Positions 12,901-24,990 of a DNA stretch of 64,000 nucleotides are shown here, one piece after another; positions within the stretch are counted from its first letter, which is position 1; each line of letters opens with the position of its first letter. The notes beneath the pieces were generated by a model, which made no database searches, had not been told where the DNA came from, and saw nothing but the letters and a program-made list of their open reading frames with translations. Source of the DNA: Rhabdophis nuchalis (Eukaryota > Chordata > Lepidosauria > Squamata > Natricidae); the NCBI GenBank assembly GCA_039707465.1, contig CM077648.1:14959119-15023118 (forward strand), read 5' to 3'. A program made the position numbers and the translations under genes.

Positions 12901-15900
12901 GAAGAAGAAGTAAAGAAGTTTCTTGGATGAGAATGGAAGAACTACTAAACGGAAGAAGAAGTAAAGACGTTTCTTGGATGAGAATGGAAGAATTACTAAA
13001 CGGAAGAAGAAGTAAAGAAGTTTCTTGGATGAGAATGGAAGAACTACTAAACGGAAGAAGAAGTAAAGACGTTTCTTGGATGAGAAACGAAACGTCTTGA
13101 AGGAAAAACAAAGTCAGATGCCTTTTGAAAAAGCACCTTTGGGACAGCCATGACCTGGATGACGGAGAATCTCCATAGATACTGAATTGAAGGAGTTTTT
13201 TTCTATAAGTTAATTTACTTTTTACTCTATTGCAAAAACAGAAGGAAAAAAAGCTACTATGCAACTAAGAGAAACTTTGGGGAGGAAGATTTATTAAACC
13301 AATGATGTTTTTGACTCTACCTGCATTTACATTTTCTATTATGGTCAGGGAAAGTAAAAGGTTCCCCTCGTACATATGTGTTAGTTGTTCCGACTATGGG
13401 GGCAGTGCTCATCTCCGTTTCAAAGCCGAAAAGCCAGCGCTGTCCAAAGACATCTCTGTGGTCCCTTGGGATGCAGTGGCTCAGTGGCCAAGACACTGAG
13501 TTTTTCAATCAGATTCAAATCCCTAGCGCCGCATAACAGAGTGAGCTCCCGTCACTTCTCCCAGCTTCTGCCAACCTAGCAGTTCGAAAGCATGTATCAA
13601 TGCAAGTAGAAAAATAGGAACCACCTTTGGTGGGAAGGGAACAGTGTTCTGTGTGCCTTCGGCATTTAGTCATGCCGGCCACATGACCACCAAGATCTCC
13701 TCGGACAGCTCTGGCTCTTGGGCTTTGAAACGGAGACGAGCACTGCCCCCTAGAGTCGGGAATGACTAGCACATATAGGCAAGGGGAACCTTAACTGTAT
13801 TATGGTCGGATTTAAAATCTCTACATAGAATGTTTTAACTAACAGCAGAAACATTTGTGGATCTGAACTTCCCATCTGATGTACCTTTTCCATTTTAAAT
13901 ATTTTTTAAAGTCTAGAAGAAAATAACTAGGCATAAGCTGTTTTTCCTATATCTATATACAGGTTTTATGTAAACCACCTGTGCAGATATTAACTAAGCT
14001 ATATTATCTCCTCTTTTACGTTTTCCTGCTAGATGCACATCAGAGGCTAGATGTGTACGGCGCCATCGTGCTTTTCACTCTGGTATATAATAAAAGTCTC
14101 TTGTTCTTTAGGAAGTGGAACTCCATGTAGTTCTAACTAAATCCGAGAAAGGTAGCCTCGGCTTCACGGTGACGAAAGGCAGTGATAATATCGGCTGTTA
14201 CATCCATGATGTAGTACAAGATCCTGCCAAAAGCGATGGGCGGCTGCGATCCGGAGATCGTCTAATCAAAGTGAGGAACATTTTCAAATCTAAAACATAT
14301 AAAATCTGTGTAAGAGAAAAGGATTTGGAGCAATGGGGGGTTCTGGATCCCGTTGCAAACAGGTATGGTGCAACGGGGGCCAGGCGTCCACCACATGCAC
14401 ATGCGCAGCACATGCGTAGGATACTTACTATCTGCGATGCTCCGTGATGTTCCAGCTGCTTGGTGGAGCATCACGCAGGCGCCGTATGCTCTCTGCGTGT
14501 GTGTTTAAGCCCTAATCGGCTCAAATATAGGTAAGGAGGGGTGGGTGGGCCTTCTGGAGCACCATCCCGGAATGGTACCTGGTGCTCCCAGCAGACACCG
14601 GTACGACCGTACCGGGGTGTACCGGTCATATCTTACCACTGATTTGGAGGGAACAGGTGGGGTCCCGAGCTGCTAGCAGAACTTTAGGTTATGCAAATAT
14701 GGTGTCAACTCGCAACGTTGTCATAGTGAGAGAAGGGCAGGGGAGTGCATTCCATGCATACTGTCGGCTGATGTCAGATCGCAGATTACTGCAGCAGGCT
14801 TGGAAGGGGTGCACCTCATTGGGATGTGATTTATGACACAGACTGAGGGGAGGGAAGGAACAGGGTTAAAGTTCACCTATAACACAAACATTGTGCAAAT
14901 AACTTGGACATCACGAACTCAAAATTGTTGTTTGATAGCATTTTTCTGAAGTGCACATCTGTTTGAGAACTATTGGAATGGTTCTTTGCAATGGCTTTAA
15001 CTGGTGGTGTTAAATTATAACAATAAACAGTTATTATTGTTTATTCAGCTAGTATCTATCATATCTGATTCTCGGAGATTGTCTAGACAAGTTCCTGCTG
15101 ATTTTTTTGGCAATGTTTTTTAGAAATGGTTTTGCCATTGCCTCCTTCCTGGGGCTTAGAGGAAAGTGTCTGGCCCAACGTCACCAACGCTGGCTTTGTG
15201 CCTCAGGTGGAAGTAGAACTCATGAGCCCCCAGGTCCTAGCCTGTGCCATAACTTCTACACCAAATTAGTCCTCTATACTGCAGAGGTCCCCAACCTTTG
15301 CAACTTTAAGTCTGAAGGACTTCAGCTCCCAGCAAAGCTGGCTGGAGAATTCTGGGAGCTGAAGTCCTTCAGACTTAAAGTTGCAAAGGTTGGGGACCTC
15401 TGCTCTATAGGATTATAACCTTATGTAGGATTATAACCTTATGTTATAAGGCACGACAAATACCTTCAATACTGTGAACTATTTGATGAATGTTTCTTAG
15501 TTTCAATTATTTTTTTGTTCATTCTTCATTTGTGTTTTCTTTCTTCTTTTTTACCGTATTTTTCAGAGTATAAGATGCTCTCCCCCCCCCCCCCCAATTA
15601 AAAGAGCGTGGAAATGTTGCTGCGTCTTATACACCAAATGCACCATTTTTGGCCTCCATAAGCCCTGCCTCCGCATTACATTTTTGCAAAAAATGGGTGA
15701 CAAACGGGCCAGTTTTCACAAAAATGGAGGCGTGTTTGCCGTCCTCCAGTCCCCAGAAGCACTCTGCAGGCTTCAGCAGGGGGGGGGGGGGGACCCCCGA
15801 TTTTGAAAAAAAAAAACCAGGCCCGTTTTGCAAAAATGCAAAACCTGAATCCTGCAGATTTCTCCTGGGGGCCAGGGAGGACAAAAACTTTTTTTCTTAC

Positions 15901-18900
15901 TTACCTGTTCAAAACTTTGATGTGTCTTATATATCAGTGCTTCTATATAAACTATATATATATAGTTTACAAATATCTATTGACTTCTTTGAATCAATGA
16001 TATATATAAGCCCCACATCTTCTCACCTCTCTTTCTCTGACATTCATATCTGCAGGTTAATGAGATAGATGTTACCAACATGAGCCACACAGATGCAGTC
16101 AGCTATCTCCGAGCTGCTCCGAAGATGGTCATGCTGGTGCTTGGACGTGTTCTGGAACAACCGAAGATCCCTATATTTCCTCATCTGTTGCCTGACATTA
16201 GCCTTACCTGCTCTCAAGAAGAATTAGGTAATCCCACATTTCATCATGCTTTTTTTGGGACAGCAGTGTCATCCTCTGACGTCTGCTCCTGGTTCAGTGA
16301 GTCTGTTACCGCGCGCATGTGCGCTTTTCATGCATGTGCGCCTGAGGCACACCTGCGCAGCGCTAAAAAAGAAACATTTTGAAGCCTCCCGGGTCTGCAA
16401 AGACCCGGGAGGGGGGAGGATCCGCTGTGCCACATGATTTAGATTGGCTAGAAAGCCAGAAATCTAACGATTCTAGCTAATATAAATCGCACATCACAGC
16501 TGATTGTCACCCAGGCTAACCGGAATTTCTGACGATCAGCTGATCACCGCCCCGCTGACCATCAGAAATTCCAGCTCGCCTGAACCAGTAGCATTTCACC
16601 CCTGCTTTGGGATTTTGGGATCCCCTTTTGTTGCCTTTAAAGTTGGATAGCCATTTGTCTGAAATGGTATAGGGCTTCCTGCCTAGGCAGGGAGTTGGAC
16701 TAGATGACCTCCAAGGTCCCTTCCAACTCTGCTATTGTATTGTATTGTAAAGTTCGACCTTTGCAGCTGTATTTTTCTCCCTTTCTTCCAGGTATTTCCC
16801 TTGCTGGTGGCCATGACAGTCTTTATCAAGTGTTATATATTAGTGATATCAGCCCCAAGTCTGCTGCAGCCATGGAGGGAACGCTTCATATTCTGGATAT
16901 CATCCATTATATTAATGGGATCAGCAGTCAGGGAATGACCTTGAAAGAAGCCAAGAGGGCGTTGGAAATAGCTCTTCCAAATGTGATCCTGAAAGCAACA
17001 AGGTATTCCCTGGAATGCTTACCTGTGCAATTTGTCTGATTCAGTCTTACTTTGATTCCATAATGTGACCTGATCATACTAAGAGAAGTTTGTTTGTTGT
17101 TCATTTGCTAAGTCATGTCTGACTCCTCGCGACCCCATGGACCACAGCATGCCAGACCCTCCTATCCTCCACTGGCCAAAGTCATGTTCGCTGCTAAATG
17201 TCTTCATAGTTAATACTATTTGTATTTAAGGCATACTTACTCCAAATCTCTTTCTCACATTTTCCTGTTCCTGAAAATCATCTCTAATGGCCTTACTTCC
17301 TTTCTTAACTTCTTGTGTTTACAAGACCTGTTAGGCATTTCATGATGCTAAGTTACTTCCAGTGGTGGCTTCCGGATTCCGTTCCAACTGGTACGGTTGG
17401 AACGACCCCGGCGTCACCCACATGAATGCGCTTGGCGCGCACACGCACCAGTGCGCACATGGTCGTACTTACCTGTGATGCTTCCGCAAGCCTCCGCGAC
17501 GCTCCAGCTGCTTGCCGGAGCGTTGCACAGGCGGTGTATGCACTGTGTGCATGCGCGGAAGCACTGAAGGTTTAAAAGTACAGTAAGGAGCGAGGGCAGG
17601 TGGGCCCTCCGGGGCACCATACCAGAACGGTATCCGGTGCTCTGTGCTGGCTCCTGTACGCCCGTACTGGAGCGTACTTCCTGAAACCCACCCCTGGTTA
17701 CTTCTGACAGGACCTGTCTCTTATGAAAAGTTGGTGAAACATCACCAGTGTTAAATATATTTATATTGAAAAAGTTTTATTGGTTTTTACAATTTTTTCA
17801 GTAGGGTAGGATAAGGGATACAAAGAAATTTTTAGAGCTTTCGCGTCGAAGTCATTGGCCCTTCCGGGGCTTCATAATAAATTGGTAACAAAAAGCATTT
17901 TCCATAAAACTACAAGGTGAAAACAAGTACATATTTCTAAATTCTCAGTTCAATGCTGTCAGTCATTTGCAAAAATCCAGATACACATGTTATACAATAT
18001 TACTCAAAAATCAAGGCAAAGTTATTTTTTGGATCTAAGTCTCTTGGCAATTGTGTCTTCTATCTCTCCTTCCAGGCCCCCAGCGGGCGGGGCCGTGGCC
18101 CCCCCTGCCCCCCCCTGAATCTTCCCCCAGGAAAGAGGAATGTTTTTTAAAAAAGGCTTCCGCCTCAGCAACTGTTTTAATCCTCACTCTTCCTCCTTCC
18201 CAGAACACCAGCATCCCTTCGGGCATCGCCCACTTGAACCAGATCCCATGATCAAACAATTTTTTGGATAAGAAGGAGTACCTCCTTCTCATCTAATCTT
18301 TAACCAGTGTTAAATATATTTAGGGGGGTAAAATCCATTTATATCCTATGCAAAAACTGCATGTAAACCTTTTTTTTCTCTGATTTCAGAGATGGCCACC
18401 CGATCTATCCAAAAGCTAAAGAACATGAGTTCATTGGTCTGAAGTCAATCAAACAGAATGGTAAGGGCATAATTTTGAACACGGTGACCCTCTCTGCAGA
18501 ATAATATCCTAAGGACATGAATGATTTTCAAGACAATGTCATGCTGAGTTTAATAGAACTCATTTGCCAATATAAATAATTACTCCATACGTTTGATCTG
18601 AATGAGAATTTGGGGCTAGGGACCAGGCATACTTCAAATATTTGACAATGTTTACTTGATACCCGAAGGAAATAATATAATCTTCATGGCCAGATAGTTT
18701 TATCTGTTACTATAAAATTAAAAAATAATAATAAACCAATCTTGTTTTCTCCCCTGCCTTCTTTTTTAAAGGCCATTTCCAGGGAGAACATTGTAGCAAA
18801 ACAGAAAACGGACCTGATAATTGCAGAGTAAGTAATCAAGAACATTATTTATATAATTTGCACTTATAAAACACGAAGCACAATGATGAATTATAAGATT

Positions 18901-21900
18901 ATAAAATTACAGTGCTTGAAAGAAATACCGTATTTTTTGCCTCCTGAAACCCCACCCCCTTCACCAAAATGGCCATGCAGAGCCTGTAGAACACTTTCAG
19001 AGAGCTCCTGGGGGCTGGGGAAGGCAAAAATGAGAGAAAAGCAGGTCGTTTTTGCTCAATTTTGCCCCCAGCCCCCAGGAGTAGTCTATAAACCTCCTAA
19101 AGGCTATGCATACAAATTTTTTGACAAAAACTGGGCCCGTTTTCATCAAAAAATGGGCTGTTTTTTGCTTGTTTTGGGGGGGGACGCCCCCTAGGAGTAC
19201 TCTGCAAGCCCCCTAAAGGCTATTTATGCCTTTTGGGGGGAGAAAAACGAGCCCGTTTCACAAAAAACGGGCCGTTTTTGAGAGGCTTGCAGAGTGCAAA
19301 AACTTTTTTTTTAATTTGCCTCTTCAAAACCTTGGGGCGTCTTATACTCCGGTGCATCTTATACTCTGAAAAATATGGTACACTGAACACCATTGAAAGT
19401 AAAATTAGGAAGCTTTGGATTATAGAGCTCATTCATGTATTCAGGGCGTTCAGGTAGAGCTCATTCATTCATTTATAGTGAGCCTGTTTCTTGCTTTCCA
19501 CGGTGAGTCAAGCATGACTGGGTGTAATTAACTGGAAAAGAGAAATATTTCATTACTACAGTCAGTCAGAAGGAAATACAGATAGTCCTTGACTTTCAAC
19601 CACAATCCAGCCCAGGATTTCTGTTGCTAAGTGAGACATTTGTTAAGTGAATTTTATCCCATTTTATGACTTTTCTTGTCCTGTTTATTAAGTTAAATCA
19701 CTGCAGTTATTAAGTTAGTAACACAGTTGTTCAGGGAATCTGGTTTCCCATTGACTTTGCTAGTCAGAAGGTCGCAGAAGGTGATCACATGACCCTGGGA
19801 CACTGCAGCCGTCATAAATATGAGTCAGTTGCCAAGCGTCTGAATTTTGATCACATGATCATAGGGATGCTACAACGGTTGTAAGTGTGAAAAATGGTCA
19901 TACATCACTTTTTTCAGTGCCGTTGTAACTCCGAACGCTCACTAAACAAACTATTGTAAGTTAAGGACGGCCTGTACATGTTGTTCACCTGTGAAATTAA
20001 GAGAAAGAATATGCATACATCTGAAGGAAGTATGGGATATAATAAGATGAATGACCATTTGGGTTGGAATTGAATTCAAGCAGGGAAATGTAGATTTAAC
20101 CATGAATGAAAAGGCTATGAATTGGTGTCATCTAGGCTTTTTTTGTAAATGTACATGAAAGCAGAAATCTATCCATTGGTAGTTATTGCATGTTATACTT
20201 TAGGCAAGAAAAACAAAATGCACAGGTACAGTATAGGTGGTACCTTGCTCAATAGTAGCAACTGTGAGAGGGATCTTGGAATCCTAGTGGACAACCATTT
20301 AAATATGAGCCAGCAGTGTGCAGCATCTGCCAAAAAAGCCAACAGAGTTCTATAGGCTGCATAAACAGAGGGATAGAATCTAGATCACGTGAAGTGTTAA
20401 TGCCACTGTATAGTGTCTTGGTAAGGCCACACTTGGAATACTGCATACAGTTTTGATCGCCACGATGTAGAAAAGACGTGGAGACTCTGGAAAGAGTGCA
20501 GAGAAGAGCAACCAAGATGATTAGGGAACTGGAGACTAAAACATATGAAGAACGGTTGCAGGAGCTGGGTATGTCTAGTTTGATGAAGAGGAGGACCGGG
20601 GGAGACATGATAGCAGTGTTCCGATATCTCAGAGGGTGCCACAAAGAAGAGGGAGTCAAACTATTCTCCAAGGCACCTGGGGGCAGGACAAGAAGCAATG
20701 GGTGGAAACTAATCAAGGAGAGAAGCAACTTAGAACTAAGGAGAAATTTCCTGACAGTGAGAACAGTTAACCTCTGGAACAGCTTGCCTCCAGAAGTTGT
20801 GAATGCCCCAACCCTGGAAGTCTTTAAAAAGATGTTAGATAGCCATTTGTCTGAAATGGTATAAGGTTCCTGCCCACACAGGGGGTTGGACTAGAAGACC
20901 TACAAGGTCCCTTCCAACTCTGCTATTGTATTGTATTGTATTGTATTGTATTGTATTGTATTGTATTGTATTGTATTGTATTGTATTGTATTGTATTGCA
21001 CTCTAGTCCAGGGTTGGCTCTTTTAAGACTGGTGGACTTCAATTCCCAGAATTCCCCAGCCAGCTATGCCAACTTTGCAGACCCCTGCTCTAGTGTATGC
21101 TAATAATAAGTTTGGGAAGGAAAGTGTGCCACGCTCTGATTTAATGTGATCCAGAAATATACATCGTTATGTGATATGAATGGGTGAGTGAGAACAAGAC
21201 AACGAAATACAAAAAAATATTTGAGCTACGAATGAGAATGGTCCCAGATAGCATTTGCTTAAAACAAAATATCGTTTTAATCATAAGTTTATTAGTTCAT
21301 ACAAATGGCAGTGGAATGAATCAAAAACCATAACTGCTCTGGGCTTGGCGCATGGATAAATCAGTTTTTGGAAATTACAAGAATAGATCTTAGGAAAAAA
21401 AATAGACATAAATCCACAAAGATAATAGAGAAAAAATGTGAAGGGGGGAAAATTGTAGGAAGAGAAAGTATGACTCCTGTATAAAAAAGAAGATAATGAC
21501 TGGAATAAATAAACGGAAAACAGACATAAAAGGGTGTGGAAGCTTCGTGGAACACAATGCAAAGAGTTGTAAAGTGCCACAGATATATGTGTGCTTATCC
21601 CAATGGAAGGTTTGAAAAGAATGATTGGATGTGAAAAGTCTCATATAAAAGAATGTTGCAAAATGAGGACGAATGATGTCACATAATGTATAACACAACA
21701 TAGAGAAAGTAAAACAATAGTTGTCAAATAAGTAGTGAAAGATAAATGTGCACCTTGGTAGAATGTTAGTAAAGACAGGAAGATGAACGGATAAATAGCA
21801 ACAGTACTTAGACTTATATGCCACTTCACGGTGTTTTACAGCCCTCTCTAAGCAGCTTGGATACACCGACCCAATTCTCAGGCTTTAAGTCACCCATTTA

Positions 21901-24900
21901 ATGCTCAACTCCTGCAAGTAGCTATGTCTTATCTCAGTCTCCCATGGAACTCTGAAAAGAGACGCAACTGCTTTAAAGAGGTTCTGTTTTTACAGACTTT
22001 CAAAGAAGCTCTTGCCAACCGTGGTAGTTCTTAGGATTTAATTGAGATTTTTTTAAAGTAAGCTAATGGATCTTCTGAATCCTTCTCATAGTCTAAGCCA
22101 GTGATGGAAAACCTTTTGGGCACAGAGTGCCCCAAACCGGAGCGCGTGTCACAGCCCTGGAAACTCAAAGACCAGTCGGCCAGTGCGCATGCGTGCGCCG
22201 CCCACTTGGTCCTTGGGTGTGTGCTGACCAGCTGCTCTTCGGGTTTCCAGGGCTTTGGCACGTGCAAAGATCAGCTGGCCAGTGCGCATGCGCACACCAG
22301 AACCCAGAAGGGAAGCCGGTGATGGCGCATGTGCTGACAGAGAGGCCTCTACATGCCACCTCTGCCACACGTGCCATAGGTTCACCGTCACGGGTCTAAG
22401 CAGTTAATCCTATATCACAGGGAGTTCTTTAGTTTAAAAAAGCTTAATTCGTCTCGGTTGTCCTTAGATGAATGGTGAAACAAATAACAGTCTTCAACTG
22501 AAAAGCTTAAGCCAGGATCTCATCTCTAAAGAAATGCCTCCAGGTGATACAGTTTTCCAGGCCTCAGATTTCTCCAACTACAACAACAGCAAAGGTAAGG
22601 ACACTGGGGTAAGATTGTCTGTTTTTCTAAGTCTTAGGAGTTTTCTGGAATAGCCTCCAAATTGGACAGCCTGTTTGGTATAATGCAGGGATGTCCAAAC
22701 TTGGGAACTTTAAGACTAGTGGACTTCAACTCCCAGAATTCCCCAGCCAGCTATGCTGGCTGGAGAATTCTGGGAGTTGAAGTCCACAAGTCTTAAAGTT
22801 CCCAAGTTTGGACATCCCTGGTATAATGGTTAAGATGCTGACCTAGAAAGCAGGAGACTGTGAGTTCTAGTCCTACCTTACTCACAAAAGCTTAAGTGAC
22901 AATGAGCCAATCACACTCTCTTAGACAACTCACCTCACAAGGTGGCTGTTGTGGGGGGGAAAGAAGGAGAAGGAGGAATGTTATATATGTTCCCCACCTT
23001 GTGTTACTTATAAAGGCAGGATAAAAATATAATAAATAAACAACATGAGAATGATACTCTTTTTGAAGGATTCATCCAGGGTTGGGTTCCTGCCAGTTCT
23101 AACCTCTTCTATAGAAGAGGTTCCACAAATCTACAGTGCCATTTAGAACCGGTTCCAGCTCCCTCCCGCCACCCATCCGGATATCATCAAGAGGAAGAGC
23201 AAGAGGAGGAATTCTGGGAGTTGAAGTCCACAAGTCTTAAAGCTGTCAAGTTTGAACACTCCTGGGGGTTTTTTTCCTAAAGGGTTAGGGGTGCAAGGGT
23301 CTTGTAACTGGACAGCTTTAAGACTTGCATGGTTCAAATGCCAGAGTTTCTGAGCCAACATTTTGGTTGCTAAGCAAGAGCGTTGTTAAGTGAGTTTCAC
23401 CACATTTTACAAGTTGGCCACACCCACCCAATCACATGGCCGGCAAGCCACTCCCACTAAGTCACATGGCTGGCCAGCCACTCCCACTCAGTCACATGGC
23501 TGGCAAGTCACTCCCACCTGGTCACATGGCTGTCAAGCCACGCCCACCTGGTCCCATGGCTGTCAAGCCACTCCCACAAAGTAGGCCACACCTACAGAAG
23601 AGGTTCTGAAAATTTTTGAAACCCACCACTGGATTCATCCTATATTAATGTATGTTGTTACTACAAATTTTTAATCATATGCATCACTGTTTTATGCATT
23701 AACTTTGGTACTGCAGACAGCATCAGTCCAGGCAACCCCCATATGTGCAGACTTCAACTCCCAGAATTCTCAGTGATGGTCATGATCGCTAAAAATTCTA
23801 GTGGGTAGAACTTTAATCATATCTTATGAAATGTGCACCCGGAGAGGTAGGGGGAGCGGGAGTTTTGGTAACACACAGCATTCCCAGAGAGAGGCCCAGT
23901 TTAGGAAACTACCCCGAGCTGGATGGCAAAGGGGAGAAGGGGTAAAGGCTAACCTAGGACCTCTCAGGATGTATCTAGTAGGGTAGAAGGTTTGACAAGG
24001 CGCTGTCAATTGGGTGCAAGCAAATAAAAAGATTAAACTTAACTGAATCTCGTTGCATCATCTTTGGGCCAGGTCCTGACATTGTCCCCTTAGGACAGTG
24101 TTTTTTAACCTTGGCAACTTGAAGATGTCCAGACTTCAACTCCCAGAATTCCCCAGGCCAGCATTCGCCAGCTGGGGAATTCTGGGAGTTGAAGTCCAGA
24201 CATCTTCAAGTTGCCACGGTTGAGAAACCCTGCCCTAGGATGATGCAATACAAAACTCATATGTAGCACATCAGAAAAATAGATCCATTCCCAAGAGAGA
24301 ATCACAACCAGTCCTTAACTGAAACTTTTTGTTTTATCTTGATTCCTCCCCATCAATAACATTAATGTTCGGTTTTTCTTTACAGCAGAAGTCCAAGATG
24401 AAGATTCTTACGACGAGGATGATCACAATCAAGTTATTCAGTACCTTTTAGATGTGGTCGACGAAGAAGCTCAGAATCTGCTAAATCGTAATAATTCTGC
24501 ATCTGAGACCCATCATGCAGGTATGGCGAAGTTAAAACCTCAGAAAAACCAGGTTATAAGGTCTGCACCCCATAAAGCAGGGGTCGGGAACCTTTTTGGC
24601 TGAGAGAGCCAGGAACGCCACATATTTTAAAATGTAATTCCGTGAGAGCCATACAATATGTTTAAAACTAAATACAAGTAAACGTTTGCATTTTATGTAA
24701 GACCAACACTTTTAAAGTACAATAAGTCTCTTAATTCTTTTTCTTTCTTTCTCTCTTTTTCTGTGTGTGTCTCTCTCCTTCCTTCCTCTCTGTCACTCTG
24801 TGTGTGTGTCTGTCTGTCTTTCTGTCTCTCACTCACTTAATCACTCACTCTGTGTGTGTATGTGTTTGTGTCTGTCTGTCTCTCACTCACTCACTCACTT

Positions 24901-24947
24901 AATCTCTCACTCTCTCTGTGTGTGTTTCTGTCAGTCTCTCTCTGATT

Positions 24948-24990
<43 letters not shown>

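Noticed and set aside
12068..13264. 398-codon minus-strand and 329-codon plus-strand open frames
   Set aside because: Both are products of a stop-free 51-bp tandem unit; no start context, domain or splice support.
21281..21866. Minus-strand frames of 60-158 codons with membrane-like composition
   Set aside because: The strand is T-rich; no family similarity, no conserved motif and no splice or promoter context.
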